From CALJXB01 sp965225935 (GTDB lineage: Bacteria; Pseudomonadota; Alphaproteobacteria; Kiloniellales; JAKSDN01): a stretch of 64,000 nt of DNA. The notes beneath the pieces are model-generated. The model searched no databases. It saw nothing but the letters and a program-made list of their open reading frames with translations, and was not told the origin of the DNA. Of this stretch, positions 32,628-42,009 are shown piece by piece. Every line of letters starts with the position of its first letter. Within the stretch, counting starts at the first letter, position 1. A program made the position numbers and the translations under genes. Location of the stretch: NCBI GenBank assembly GCA_965225935.1, contig CBDDCC010000003.1, positions 434,001 through 498,000 on the forward strand, read 5' to 3'.

Positions 32628-33593
32628 CTAGCTCTTGGCCCGTCCCGGGGCGGCGCCCGGCTCCCCCGTCTCGGCCAGGATCCAGTCCCGGAAGGCCGCG
32701 ATGACCGGCTCCTCGGCGCGCCCGGCCGGATAGACCAGGTAGTAGGAGAAGGCGTGGCGCAGCGCCAGGTCGAAGGGCCGCAAAAGGCGTCCGGCCGCCA
32801 GGTCCGGCTCGGCCAGCTCCCGGTAGCCGATGGCGACCCCGAGGCCGTCGATCGCCGCCTGCAGCGCCAGGCCCGGATCGTGGAACGAGAGGCCCTGGAG
32901 CTCGCCGCAGTCCGCCACCCCGGCGGCGGCGAGCCAGCTCCGCCACTCCTCCCCCAGGGGATGGCCCGCCACGTCGGCGTGGATCAGGGGCAGCTCCAGA
33001 AGCTCGCGCGGGTCGCTGAGCCCCTCACGGCTGGCCAGCAGGGCCGGGCTGCACACGGGGCTCATATGGATGGGCAGCAGGAACTCGGCCGCGAGCCCGG
33101 GCCAGGGCGGCAGGCCGCAGCGCACCCCCAGATCCGCCCCTCCGCTATTCCCGGCGCCACCCCTGCCACGTTGGGCGCTCCCGGCGAGGTCGAGCATCTC
33201 GAGGGTCGGCACCAGGTGGATCTCGGCCGTCCCCGCCGCCGCGCGCCAGCGACCGAGCCGCGGCATCAGCCACTTGGCGGCGAAGGAGGGCGTGGTGGTG
33301 ACGTTGAGCGCCCGCCCATGGGGCCGGCGCACCAGCCCCTCCAGGGTGCCGGCGATGCGGTCGAGGGACTCGCCGAGGACCGGCAGCAGGGTCTCGCCCG
33401 CGCCGGTCAGGCGCACCCCGCGGTTGGACCGCGCGAAGAGCGCCAGGCCGAGCTGCTCCTCCAGCTGCTTGACCTGATGGCTGACCGCGCTGTGAGTGAC
33501 ACAGAGCTCCTCCGCGGCCCGGGAGAAGCTGCGGTGCCGGGCGGCCGCCTCGAAGGCCCGCAAGGCATTCAGCTGCAGTTTGCGCCGGTCCAA
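32628..33593 (-). CDS. LysR family transcriptional regulator, GcvA-like
   Basis: The roughly 321-residue protein reads DRRKLQLNALRAFEAAARHR, with a winged helix (SFSRAAEELCVTHSAVSHQV) and a GcvA-type effector domain (TTTPSFAAKWLMPRLGRW). The start is probably TTG at 33593, because no ATG fits the family N-terminus. It is divergent from the Rieske oxygenase gene 180 bases away and likely controls it. A GC-rich stretch near residue 145 (AQRGRGGAGNSGG) is a small insertion relative to the usual domain. Confidence 0.87.
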   Translation of the reverse strand: MDRRKLQLNALRAFEAAARHRSFSRAAEELCVTHSAVSHQVKQLEEQLGLALFARSNRGVRLTGAGETLLPVLGESLDRIAGTLEGLVRRPHGRALNVTTTPSFAAKWLMPRLGRWRAAAGTAEIHLVPTLEMLDLAGSAQRGRGGAGNSGGADLGVRCGLPPWPGLAAEFLLPIHMSPVCSPALLASREGLSDPRELLELPLIHADVAGHPLGEEWRSWLAAAGVADCGELQGLSFHDPGLALQAAIDGLGVAIGYRELAEPDLAAGRLLRPFDLALRHAFSYYLVYPAGRAEEPVIAAFRDWILAETGEPGAAPGRAKS

Positions 33594-33604
33594 AGCCTCG
33601 CCTT

Positions 33605-33656
33605 TTGTTGTCAATTTTTCTAACAGCCATGGTGCGAAATGATCGCTTGTTGTCAA
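33605..33656. promoter_or_regulatory. Two TTGTTGTCAA direct repeats between LysR and Rieske genes
   Basis: TTGTTGTCAA occurs at 33605-33614 and again at 33647-33656, 42 bp apart (four helical turns), in the 180-base gap between the divergent LysR-type gene and the oxygenase gene. Such phased repeats are plausible binding sites for the LysR-type protein. Confidence 0.4.
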
Positions 33657-33772
33657 GCCGGGCCTTTGCCAGCCTTGAGGGAACGCCCACGCCCGTGACG
33701 GCCCGGCCCCGATGAAGGGCGCCGACTCGGGCAAAAGGGCGCGAGGCGGAACGTCTTCCGGGGGGATCGGCC

Positions 33773-35131
33773 ATGAGCGAGACGCGGCGGGCACGCAAAG
33801 CGGCGAACCGGCCCTACGGTGGCTACTATCAGACCTGGAGCGGCGGGCACGACGAGGAGCTGACCCGGACCGGGCCCGGCACGCCCTGCGGCGAGTACCT
33901 CAGGCGCTTTTGGCATCCGGTGGCGATCGCCTCGGAGCTGGGCGAGCTGCCGCGGGCCCTGCGCATCCTGGGCGAGGACCTTGTGCTCTACCGGGACGGC
34001 GGCGGGCGCATCGGCCTGGTCCACCGGCGCTGCCCCCACCGCCGCGCCTCCCTGGAGTTCGGTATCTGCGAGCGGCAGGGCATCCGCTGCTGCTACCACG
34101 GCTGGCTGTTCGACGCCGACGGGACCATCCTGGAGGTGCCCGGCCAGCCCGAGGCGGCGGCCCGGAAGATCCGGGAGACCCTGCGCCTCGGCGCCTATCC
34201 GGTCGAGGTCTACAAGGGCCTGGTCTTCGCCTACCTGGGTCCGCCCGACGAGCGCCCCGCCTTTCCCATCTACGACACCTTCGAGATCCCCGACCAGGTC
34301 ATGGTGCCCTACGCGGCGCCCTTCGCCTGCAACTGGCTGCAGGTGCTGGACGCAATTCTCGACCCGGTCCACACCTCGTTCCTGCACTCGCGGGCCAGCC
34401 GGCCCCAGTTCTCCGAGGGCTTGGGCGAGCTGGGCGAGATGCGCTTCCACAGCCGGGACGACGGCTTTCTCGGCAGCTTCACCCGCCGGGTCGGCGATCA
34501 CGTCTGGGTGCGGGTCAACGAGCTGGTGCTGCCCAACTTCACCCAAGCGGGCGCCGCTTTCGCGACCGACGGCACCAAGTCCCGCTACTTCGGCCGCACG
34601 GCCTTCTCCCGCTGGGTGGTGCCGATCGACGACGAGAGCACGATCTGCTACGCCTGGGCCAACTTCGGCGAGCGCGGCGACCCGCCCGAGTGGAACACCG
34701 CCGAGGGCCCGCAGCTGATCGAGCAAGGCGAGCTGTTCGACCGGCCCTACGAGGAGCGTCAGCGCTTTCCCGCCGACCTGGAGGCGACCGAGGGCATGGG
34801 GACCATCACCGAGCACGAGAAGGAGAACCTGGTGCCGAGCGACAAAGGCATCGTGCTCTACCGCAAGCGCCTGCGCGCGCTCTGCCGGGCGCTTGCCGAG
34901 GGCGAGCCGCCGCCCCAGCCGACCGGCCCGGCGGACGGGCCGATCCCCACCTACGGCGGCGACACGGTGCTGCGCCTGCCCGTGCGCGACAACGACGACG
35001 GCGCCTACCTGCGCCGGGTCGAGGCGGCCGTGATGGCGGCCCAGTTCGCGGGCGAGGACCTGACCGGCGCGGCGCGAGACGCCTTCGTCATCGAACGCCT
35101 CCAGCAGATCGAGGCCGAGGGACCCGCCTAG
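33773..35131 (+). CDS. Rieske 2Fe-2S aromatic ring-hydroxylating oxygenase, phthalate-type
   Basis: The 452-residue protein has a Rieske site with Cys87, His89, Cys106 and His109, and the mononuclear-iron motif LDPVHTSFLH with Asp197, His200 and His205. It resembles the single-component alpha subunits of phthalate 4,5-dioxygenase-like enzymes that hydroxylate or O-demethylate aromatics. No reductase is adjacent; a matching class IA reductase is at 1231. The following hydroxyacid dehydrogenase gene is 52 bases downstream and may be cotranscribed. Confidence 0.88.
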   Translation: MSETRRARKAANRPYGGYYQTWSGGHDEELTRTGPGTPCGEYLRRFWHPVAIASELGELPRALRILGEDLVLYRDGGGRIGLVHRRCPHRRASLEFGICERQGIRCCYHGWLFDADGTILEVPGQPEAAARKIRETLRLGAYPVEVYKGLVFAYLGPPDERPAFPIYDTFEIPDQVMVPYAAPFACNWLQVLDAILDPVHTSFLHSRASRPQFSEGLGELGEMRFHSRDDGFLGSFTRRVGDHVWVRVNELVLPNFTQAGAAFATDGTKSRYFGRTAFSRWVVPIDDESTICYAWANFGERGDPPEWNTAEGPQLIEQGELFDRPYEERQRFPADLEATEGMGTITEHEKENLVPSDKGIVLYRKRLRALCRALAEGEPPPQPTGPADGPIPTYGGDTVLRLPVRDNDDGAYLRRVEAAVMAAQFAGEDLTGAARDAFVIERLQQIEAEGPA

Positions 35132-35183
35132 GTCTCGTCCCTCAACTTCCCTCCCCCGCAGTCTCAGGAAAGCGACGCGCGCC

Positions 35184-36212
35184 ATGGCCAAAGACGGCAA
35201 GGTCCGGGTTCACATCAAGAACAACCACGCCTCCCCGGACACCTTCCCGCCCACGCCCGAGGGCGAGGCGGTCTTCACCATCAGCCGCGAGCGCTACGAG
35301 GAGGTGGCGCGCCGCCATCCCGACGTGGCCGAGCGCCTCGACGTCTTCATCGACTGGGACCTGGACAACTTCCGGGATTCCATGAAGACGGCCGAGGTGC
35401 TGATCACCTGGGACCTGCCGACCGAGGGCCTGGCGGAGACGGCGCCTAATCTCAAACTGCTCCAGGTCACCGGCGCGGGGGTCGAGCACCTCTGCCCCAT
35501 GGACTGGCTGCCGCCGGGCGTCACCGTGGTCAACAACAAGGGCGCCCACGCCGCCAAGGCCGGCGAGTACGGCCTCATGTCGATCCTCATGCTGCATTGC
35601 CGCATGCCGGCATTGATCGGCCAGCAGCGCGAGGCCGCGTGGGTCTCGCTCTACGCCACGCCGGTCGCCGGGCGCACGCTGGTCATCGTCGGCGTCGGCA
35701 ACATCGGCGGCGCGGTGGCCCGCCACGCGAGAGCCCTCGGCCTGAAGGTGCTGGGCGTGAGCCGCCATGGCAGGCCCCACCCGGACGTGGACGAGATGGC
35801 GACTCCCGAGCGCCTCGACGAGGTCCTGCCCCAAGCCGACTTCGTCTTCGTCTCGACCCCGGCGACGCCCGAGACCCGCAACCTGATCGACCGCCGCCGC
35901 ATCGGCCTGATGAAGGAGGGTGCCGGCCTGGTCAACGTGGGCCGGGCGGCCGTTGTGGACTACGAGGCCCTCATGGAGGCACTCGAATCCGGCCGTCTGT
36001 CGGGCGCGGTGCTCGACGTCTTCGACCCCGAGCCCCTGCCGCCGGACTCGCCCCTCTGGCGCACCCGCAACCTGATCGTCACGCCCCACGTCTCGGCGGA
36101 CGACGGCGACGCCTACGTGCCCATCACCCTCGAACTCTTCTTCGCCAACATGCGCCGCTACCTCGCCGGCGAGCCGCTGCAGAACGTGGTGCGCCCGGAG
36201 CTTGGGTACTAG
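35184..36212 (+). CDS. D-2-hydroxyacid dehydrogenase family protein
   Basis: The 342-residue enzyme has a substrate-binding part and a NAD-binding domain with VGVGNIGGAVARHARALG, NVGRAAVVD and LIVTPHVSADDGD. The last holds the catalytic His of the Arg-Glu-His set of D-isomer-specific dehydrogenases (GyaR/SerA/PdxB relatives). It would interconvert a D-2-hydroxyacid and a 2-oxoacid. Linked to the Rieske gene by position, so a role in aromatic acid metabolism is possible. Confidence 0.9.
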   Translation: MAKDGKVRVHIKNNHASPDTFPPTPEGEAVFTISRERYEEVARRHPDVAERLDVFIDWDLDNFRDSMKTAEVLITWDLPTEGLAETAPNLKLLQVTGAGVEHLCPMDWLPPGVTVVNNKGAHAAKAGEYGLMSILMLHCRMPALIGQQREAAWVSLYATPVAGRTLVIVGVGNIGGAVARHARALGLKVLGVSRHGRPHPDVDEMATPERLDEVLPQADFVFVSTPATPETRNLIDRRRIGLMKEGAGLVNVGRAAVVDYEALMEALESGRLSGAVLDVFDPEPLPPDSPLWRTRNLIVTPHVSADDGDAYVPITLELFFANMRRYLAGEPLQNVVRPELGY

Positions 36213-36246
36213 TCCCGGGACTCACGGCCAGCGACGCAGACGCACA

Positions 36247-36882
36247 TCACTCGCCCGTATAGGCCTTCGCCGTACGCTCCGCCATGGCGCAGGCAATCTC
36301 CGGCGCTTCGCCGGCGGCAACGTGGGCCTTGCCCCATGCGGCCGCGCAGCCGCGCACGAACGCTTTCCCCGCCTCCGAGGCCATCCAAGCCTCGTTGGCC
36401 TCGCGGTCGATGACGCCGCCGCCGTTCTCCTGATGCCACGCCAATCCGAGGAAGGAGAGCTCCCAACCGACCCCCGTGGCGCCCGGACCGAACTGCTTCC
36501 AGTGTTCTTCCCCGGCTCCGTCCTTCGGCATGATGTGCTCGAGCGTCAACCGGGTCCCGTCACCCTCGGGCCGAAGTCTGACCGTCACCCAGCTCACCTG
36601 CCCTTCGTATTCCCAGGTAACGTCGAAGGCCTCCAGGGGATCGCAGCGCGTGACCTCACCCCCGGCATTGCCTTCGATCTGATAGCGTCCGCCAAGTTTC
36701 AGGTCTCCCGTCACCGGCACAAACCATCGAGGAAGGCGCTCTTTGTTCGTCAAGGCCTCCCAAAGATCCTCGGCATCGCATGCAAAACTGCGCGCGCCGT
36801 GAACGACGCGCACGGGTTTGCCGTTCCGCGTCGCCTCCCGAACCAGCCGGACCTCAATAGCGGGCAGATAGGCATCGTACAT
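36247..36882 (-). CDS. SRPBCC/AHSA1-like domain protein
   Basis: The 211-residue protein has the START-like pattern AEDLWEALTNKERLPRWFVP, GGRYQIEGNAGGEV and EGDGTRLTLEHIMPKDGAG, matching the activator of Hsp90 ATPase homologue 1-like (SRPBCC) family. ATG 36882 (MYDAYLPAIEVRLV) was preferred to 36921. Such proteins bind hydrophobic ligands; function unknown. The C-terminal about 60 residues extend past the domain. Confidence 0.82.
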   Translation of the reverse strand: MYDAYLPAIEVRLVREATRNGKPVRVVHGARSFACDAEDLWEALTNKERLPRWFVPVTGDLKLGGRYQIEGNAGGEVTRCDPLEAFDVTWEYEGQVSWVTVRLRPEGDGTRLTLEHIMPKDGAGEEHWKQFGPGATGVGWELSFLGLAWHQENGGGVIDREANEAWMASEAGKAFVRGCAAAWGKAHVAAGEAPEIACAMAERTAKAYTGE

Positions 36883-36921
36883 GGCGACCCCGATCGGAGC
36901 TGAGTCGTTGCGACTTCCCAC

Positions 36922-38307
36922 TCAGTGGAGCTGGAGCGAGGCGGCGCGGGCGCGGGCGCGCTCGGCGCCCTCGTAGTCGCCGAGGCCCTGACAGGCGCGC
37001 GCGACGTACTTCCAGTTCTGAGGACTCGTCGGCTTGATCGCCGTGCGCTCGTTGGCGAGCGCCCGGGCGAGCTTGAAGCGGTCGGCGCGCAAGGCCGCCT
37101 CCAGCAGCGTCCAGGCGATGATGTCGCGCTGGGCGTGACTGCCGCCGAGGCGGTGGGTGCGGTAGCGGACCGGCAGCAACTGGTCCACCGCGTCGTCGTA
37201 GCGGCCCTGGGCGAAGGCCTGGAGCGCCCGGCAGAAGGGCAGGCCGATGATGCGGGTCATGGCCACGTTGGCGTCGTCGGCCTGGTCGGCGTAGCGCTCG
37301 GCGGCGTTCAGCACCGCCTCGGCGGCCTCCTCGCGGCCATCGGCGACGAAGGTCATCATGGCGTGCACGTCATTGAAGGCGTAGAGCGTGTCGGTGGCGC
37401 TCGGCTCCCACTTGTCGGCGAGCTGCTTCCAGCGGTCGCCCACGTCCACCTCGAGCAGCTTGAGGCGCCAGAGCAGTGCCGAGGCATCCAGCTCCTCGTA
37501 CTTGTCGCCGCTGGGGTCGCTGGACCTCAGGTGGTTGTCGAAGATGTTCAGCACCCGGTCGATCTGGCCGAGGTCCAGGTGGAACAGCGAGAGGTGCCAC
37601 CAGAGGTGATTGGCGAAGTTGCCGCGGGCCCAGTTGTCCTCGCGGCTGGTCATCCACCAGATGCCGCCGGCCTGGCGCCCCTGCATCTCCAGCACGTGGG
37701 CGACGGCGTGGATGGCGTAGGCGTCGTTGGGGTTCATGGCGACGGCCTGGCGGCCCAGCTCCTCGGCCCGTGAGAAGTCGCGGCACTCCTCCAGGCCGAA
37801 GGAGTAGAAGCCGAGCACGTAGCCGTAGCCGGGCACGCCCTCGTCCCAGGCCGGCAGCACCCGGGCGACGCAGTCCCGCTGGTCGACCGTGTGGCCCAGC
37901 AGCACGTCGGAGAGGTGGACCAGTTGGAGCGCCAGCAGGTCGCGTGGGTAGTCCACCAGCACTGCCTCCCAGCCCTCCACCGCGCCGTGGAAGTCGCCGT
38001 CGATCCAGGCCCGGAGCGCCTTCACGTGGCCGCGCTCCCGGTCGTTCGCCTTGCCGGCCAGGGCCTCGGCCGCGGCGACGCTCTCGACCATGTCATCGTA
38101 GATGCGGGTCTCCATGGCCTGGGTCAGCATGCCGGCCTTGAAGCAGTGGCCCATGATGAAGTCGGGACGATCGGCCAGCACCTCGCCGATGGCGTCCACC
38201 GGGGCGCCCACGAAGCCAAGGCTGTCCTCGTGGGCGGCTTCCATGCGCGCGAGCGCGTCCCGGTCGCCGCACGACACCGGAACGCCTCTGCAATCCTGCA
38301 GGCTCAT
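36922..38307 (-). CDS. Tetratricopeptide-repeat protein, TTC38-like
   Basis: The 461-residue protein is entirely helical with repeated TPR-like units (VDYPRDLLALQLVHLSDVLL, GRQAVAMNPNDAYAIHAVAH, GDYEGAERARARAASL). The sequence RHIGQ-like turns and HLWWHLSLFHLDLG motif resemble TTC38, a conserved TPR protein of unknown function in bacteria and animals. No signal peptide. About 40 bases separate it from the SRPBCC gene on the same strand. Confidence 0.85.
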   Translation of the reverse strand: MSLQDCRGVPVSCGDRDALARMEAAHEDSLGFVGAPVDAIGEVLADRPDFIMGHCFKAGMLTQAMETRIYDDMVESVAAAEALAGKANDRERGHVKALRAWIDGDFHGAVEGWEAVLVDYPRDLLALQLVHLSDVLLGHTVDQRDCVARVLPAWDEGVPGYGYVLGFYSFGLEECRDFSRAEELGRQAVAMNPNDAYAIHAVAHVLEMQGRQAGGIWWMTSREDNWARGNFANHLWWHLSLFHLDLGQIDRVLNIFDNHLRSSDPSGDKYEELDASALLWRLKLLEVDVGDRWKQLADKWEPSATDTLYAFNDVHAMMTFVADGREEAAEAVLNAAERYADQADDANVAMTRIIGLPFCRALQAFAQGRYDDAVDQLLPVRYRTHRLGGSHAQRDIIAWTLLEAALRADRFKLARALANERTAIKPTSPQNWKYVARACQGLGDYEGAERARARAASLQLH

Positions 38308-38627
38308 AGGGGGTCTCCGTGAGGGATCTGTCGGTTTGGCGGCGATGATAGGCCAAGGGGAGGCCGGAAATCATCCGGTCCCCGGCAATCCGGCGGAAAC
38401 CGCGGCTCCGTGGCGGTCCAGCCGGTTCCGGAAGCCGCCGAAGCGGTGCGAGTAGGTCCCGACTCGGGCAAGCGTTCGGACTCGGTTCCAAGACGACCAC
38501 GCCGCCATGGCCAGCCATTCGGGGCGCTCAAGGCGGCTGCATTGGCATTGCCGATGGTTGCACCTAGCATCCGAGTCGAAACACACCGGGTCGAAACGCG
38601 GGCGAGACGAAGAGGTGAAACGAGCAG
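38308..38627. other. Intergenic region between divergent genes
   Basis: 320 bases between the leftward TPR gene and the rightward serine hydrolase gene. It should hold both promoters. No gene, hairpin or repeat stands out. Confidence 0.5.
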
Positions 38628-39722
38628 ATGATCGGCCGCCGGCTTGCCCTCACCGCCCGCATCGCCGCCACCTTCATGGGCCTGTTCACCTTCGTTGCGG
38701 TCCCGGCGACGACCTCGTCAACAGTGGCCCAAGACATCTATCTCCAACCACAGCTCGACGAACTGGTCCCAGCGCTGCTCGAGCGGAACAAGGTTCCCGG
38801 CGCCGTGGTGGTGGCCATCGAGGGCTCTCAAACGCTGATTCGTGCCTATGGCCAGCGTCGGGCCAAAAGCCGGGACGCGACCGGCCCCGACACCGTCTTC
38901 GAAGCCGCGTCCCTGGGAAAGCCGGTCCTCGCCTACGCCGTGATGGAGCGCGTGATCGCAGGCCGTTTCGACCTCGACCGTCCACTGTCGGAGAGCCTCG
39001 ACGAGCCTTTCGCGGAGGCCGACGACCGTCTCGACCGCATCACGGCCCGCCATGTGCTTTCGCACACGACGGGCTTTCCGAACTGGCGGCCCGGCCGTTT
39101 CTCGGCGCAACCGGGGCCGCTCGAGATCCAGCGCGATCCCGGGAGCCGGTTCGGCTACTCGGGCGAAGGCTATATGTACCTCCAGCTGGTGACCGAACGG
39201 CAGACCGGCGAGCCGCTGGACGGCTTCATGCAGGACGCGGTCTTCCGGCCGCTCGGAATGGCGAGATCCAGCTATCTCTGGTCCGACCGCTTCGCGACGG
39301 ACTTGGCCACGCCCCACGGCTATTGGGGCCAGGCCGGGGAGAAATGGCGGGCACGTGAGGCCGGCGCGGCCTACTCATTGCACACGACGGCCGCAGACTA
39401 TGCCCGTTTCCTGAACGCGATGCTGGCGGCAGACAACCAGACCGCCGAGGCCATGCTGGTGCCCCAGGTCGAGCTACCCGGCTACGAGCATCTTGCCTGG
39501 TCGCTCGGCTGGGGCATCGAGCGGCGAGCGGATGGCGACTGGTTCTGGCACTGGGGCGACAACACCGGCTACAAGCACTTCGTCATGGGCTCGCGCGACA
39601 AGCGCCGCGCGGTCCTGGTGTTGACCAACGCGAAACGGGGCACGCACGTCTACCGCGCCGTTGTCGAGCTCGTGCTCGGGTTCTCACCCGAGGCGCTCAA
39701 CTTTGAGCTCATAAACTATTGA
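38628..39722 (+). CDS. Exported beta-lactamase-fold serine hydrolase
   Basis: The 364-residue protein has a possible signal sequence (LTARIAATFMGLFTFVAVPA), the SxxK motif in EAASLGKPVLAYAV, a YSG motif (GYSGEGYMYLQL) and HWGDNTGYKH in place of KTG. This is the class C beta-lactamase/esterase EstB-like group. It probably acts in the periplasm on an ester or peptide; beta-lactam resistance is not implied. Confidence 0.87.
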   Translation: MIGRRLALTARIAATFMGLFTFVAVPATTSSTVAQDIYLQPQLDELVPALLERNKVPGAVVVAIEGSQTLIRAYGQRRAKSRDATGPDTVFEAASLGKPVLAYAVMERVIAGRFDLDRPLSESLDEPFAEADDRLDRITARHVLSHTTGFPNWRPGRFSAQPGPLEIQRDPGSRFGYSGEGYMYLQLVTERQTGEPLDGFMQDAVFRPLGMARSSYLWSDRFATDLATPHGYWGQAGEKWRAREAGAAYSLHTTAADYARFLNAMLAADNQTAEAMLVPQVELPGYEHLAWSLGWGIERRADGDWFWHWGDNTGYKHFVMGSRDKRRAVLVLTNAKRGTHVYRAVVELVLGFSPEALNFELINY

Positions 39723-39775
39723 GGGGCTTGGCGCGCCTAGGGCGCGACTGACTTCCACGTCACCTGAACTCTCCC

Positions 39776-40459
39776 TCAGGCGTCCACGGTTCGCAGGCCG
39801 CGGCGCATGCGGGCTTCCAGGCGGCGGGTGAGGAGCGACATGGGCCAGGCGAGAAGGAAGTAGATCAGGCCGGCCAGCAGGAAGAGATGCATGGGCAGGA
39901 AGGACATCATGGCGAGATCCTTGGCCCGCAGCATCAGCTCGGGCGTCGAGATCAGCGAGCAGATGGAGGTGTCCTTCAGCAGGATGATCAGCATGTTCAG
40001 CATGGGCGGCAGCACGATGCGGATCGCCTGGGGCAGGATGATGTAGCGGAAGCTCATGAAGGGCGTCATGCCGACCGAGAGCGCCGCCTCGCGCTGGCCC
40101 TTGTGGATCGCCTGGATGCCGGCGCGGAAGACCTCGGCGATGTAGCCGCCGGCGCTCATGCCCAGGCCCACGAAGCCGGCCACGAAGGAATCGAGCACGA
40201 TGCCCAGCGGCACCAGTCCGAAGTAGATGAGGAACAGGATGGCAAGCGCCGGCACGCCGCGGGCGACCTCGATGTAGCCGATGCAAAAGGCGCGAACGAT
40301 CCTGATGGGGCTCAGCTTGCCGACCGCCAGCACCAGGCCGATGGCGATAGCGAGCGCGAAGGAGCAGATCGTCAGCAGGAGCGTGTTCCAGACCGCCACC
40401 GCGATCTGGGGCGACCAATCGGCCCAGTTCTCCGCGTAGACCGCCAGGAACTCGATCAT
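39776..40459 (-). CDS. Polar amino acid ABC transporter permease
   Basis: The 227-residue membrane protein has the permease signature GYIAEVFRAGIQAIHKGQRE (EAA loop) and five or so hydrophobic segments, as in HisM/GlnP/OccM-type subunits. It overlaps the neighbouring permease gene by 4 bases (ATGA). With the second permease, ATPase and binding protein it forms a complete importer; the specific amino acid is unknown. Confidence 0.92.
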   Translation of the reverse strand: MIEFLAVYAENWADWSPQIAVAVWNTLLLTICSFALAIAIGLVLAVGKLSPIRIVRAFCIGYIEVARGVPALAILFLIYFGLVPLGIVLDSFVAGFVGLGMSAGGYIAEVFRAGIQAIHKGQREAALSVGMTPFMSFRYIILPQAIRIVLPPMLNMLIILLKDTSICSLISTPELMLRAKDLAMMSFLPMHLFLLAGLIYFLLAWPMSLLTRRLEARMRRGLRTVDA

Positions 40460-41112
40460 TGCCAGGCCCTCTGCCGGCGCTCGAAGCGGTCCACCAGGCG
40501 GGCAAGCGGGAAGCTGAGGCAGAAGTAGAGCACCGCCGCCAGGATATAGGTGAAGGTGGTCTCGAAGGTCGAGGTCACCAGGTTGCGGGCGTAGAACATG
40601 ATCTCCGGCGCGGCGATGGCCGAGACCACGGCGGTGTCCTTCAAGAGCGCGATGGCATAGTTGCCGAGCGGCGGCAGGGTGATGCGCCAGGTCTGGGGCA
40701 GGATGATGTAGCGCAGGGTCGCCCAGGGCGTCATGCCGACCGCCAGCGCCGCCTCGCGCTGGCCATGGTGGATGGCGGCGAGCCCGGCCCGGAAGACCTC
40801 GGTCAGCATGGCCCCGCCGTTGAGGCCGAGGCCGATGATGGCGGCGGGCAGGGCGGCGACCTTCACGCCCATGTAGGCGAGGCCGAAATAGATCAGGAAG
40901 AGCTGCGCCAGCACCGGCGTGTTGCGGAAGAGCTCCACGTAGGCGTCGATCAGCCAGTGCAGCAGCCGGATCCGGGTCAGCCTGAGCAGGGCCAGGCTCA
41001 GGCCGATGACGATGGCCGCCAGCAGCGAGGCCAGCGTGATCTCGACGGTGGTGACCGCGCCCAGCAGCAGCGGCCCGCCGAGATCGAGGATCTTCTGGAC
41101 CAGGGCCTCCAA
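40456..41112 (-). CDS. Polar amino acid ABC transporter permease
   Basis: The 218-residue membrane protein shows the EAA loop (MLTEVFRAGLAAIHHGQREA), an N-terminal VTTVEITLASLLAAIVIG and five hydrophobic segments, as in HisQ/GlnP-type permeases. It pairs with the next permease as a heterodimer. The ATPase gene lies 19 bases upstream. Confidence 0.92.
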   Translation of the reverse strand: MEALVQKILDLGGPLLLGAVTTVEITLASLLAAIVIGLSLALLRLTRIRLLHWLIDAYVELFRNTPVLAQLFLIYFGLAYMGVKVAALPAAIIGLGLNGGAMLTEVFRAGLAAIHHGQREAALAVGMTPWATLRYIILPQTWRITLPPLGNYAIALLKDTAVVSAIAAPEIMFYARNLVTSTFETTFTYILAAVLYFCLSFPLARLVDRFERRQRAWQ

Positions 41113-41131
41113 AGTCCGGGCCGCCCGCCGC

Positions 41132-41908
41132 CTAGTGCTCGACGATCTGGCGCAGGAAGGCGCGCAGGCGGTCGTGCTTGGGCGCGCCGAGGACCTCCTC
41201 CGGCGGGCCCTCCTCGACGATGACGCCGTCGCCCATGAAGATGACCCAGTCGGCCACGTCCCGGGCGAAGCGGATCTCGTGGGTGACCAGCACCATGGAG
41301 CGGCCCTCGTCGGCGAGCTCGTGGATCACCTTCAGCACCTCGCCGATCAGCTCCGGGTCGAGGGCCGAGGTGGGCTCGTCGAACAGCATCAGCTTGGGCT
41401 CCTGGGCGAGCGCCCGGGCGATCGCGACCCGCTGCTGCTGGCCGCCGGAGAGCCGCTCGGGGAACTCCTCGGCCTTGTGGGACATGTGCACCTTCTCCAG
41501 CATGGCGTCGGCCAGCCCGTAGGCGTCGGCGTTGCTCATGCCGCGCACCTTCATGGGCGCGATCGCCACGTTGTCGCGGGCGCACAGGTGCGGCCAGAGA
41601 TAGAAGCCCTGGAACACCATGCCCACGTGGGCGCGCTGCTGGGCGAGCTCCTTCTCGGTCATGCGGACATAGCCGCCGTTCGACCGCTTCTCGCCGAACA
41701 GCTCGCCCTCCAGGTAGACGTGGCCTTGGCTCGGCGTCTCCATGTAGTTGATGCAGCGCAGCAGGGTCGACTTGCCGCAGCCGCTGGGGCCGATGACCGC
41801 GGTCTTGTGGCCGCGCTCGAGGGTGGCGTCGACGCCCTTCAGCACCTCCAGGCTGCCGAAGCTCTTGTGCAGATTCTCGACGCGCAGCAGCGGAGCGGCC
41901 ATGCGCAC
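41132..41908 (-). CDS. Polar amino acid ABC transporter ATP-binding protein
   Basis: The 258-residue ATPase has Walker A GPSGCGKSTLLR, the signature RLSGGQQQRVAIARAL, Walker B LMLFDEPTSALDPE and the switch His in LVTHEIRFARDVAD, all standard for HisP/GlnQ. It drives the amino acid importer encoded downstream and by the binding-protein gene upstream (about 100 bases away). Confidence 0.94.
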   Translation of the reverse strand: MRMAAPLLRVENLHKSFGSLEVLKGVDATLERGHKTAVIGPSGCGKSTLLRCINYMETPSQGHVYLEGELFGEKRSNGGYVRMTEKELAQQRAHVGMVFQGFYLWPHLCARDNVAIAPMKVRGMSNADAYGLADAMLEKVHMSHKAEEFPERLSGGQQQRVAIARALAQEPKLMLFDEPTSALDPELIGEVLKVIHELADEGRSMVLVTHEIRFARDVADWVIFMGDGVIVEEGPPEEVLGAPKHDRLRAFLRQIVEH

Positions 41909-42009
41909 CTCCGGGCGGCGGCCGGGCGGAACGAGAGATGCTCAGGGCCCGGACCCTAGATGGTCCGGACCCTGGCTCTCAGTTCACCCGCCCGGTCTGG
42001 GCCTTGCGC

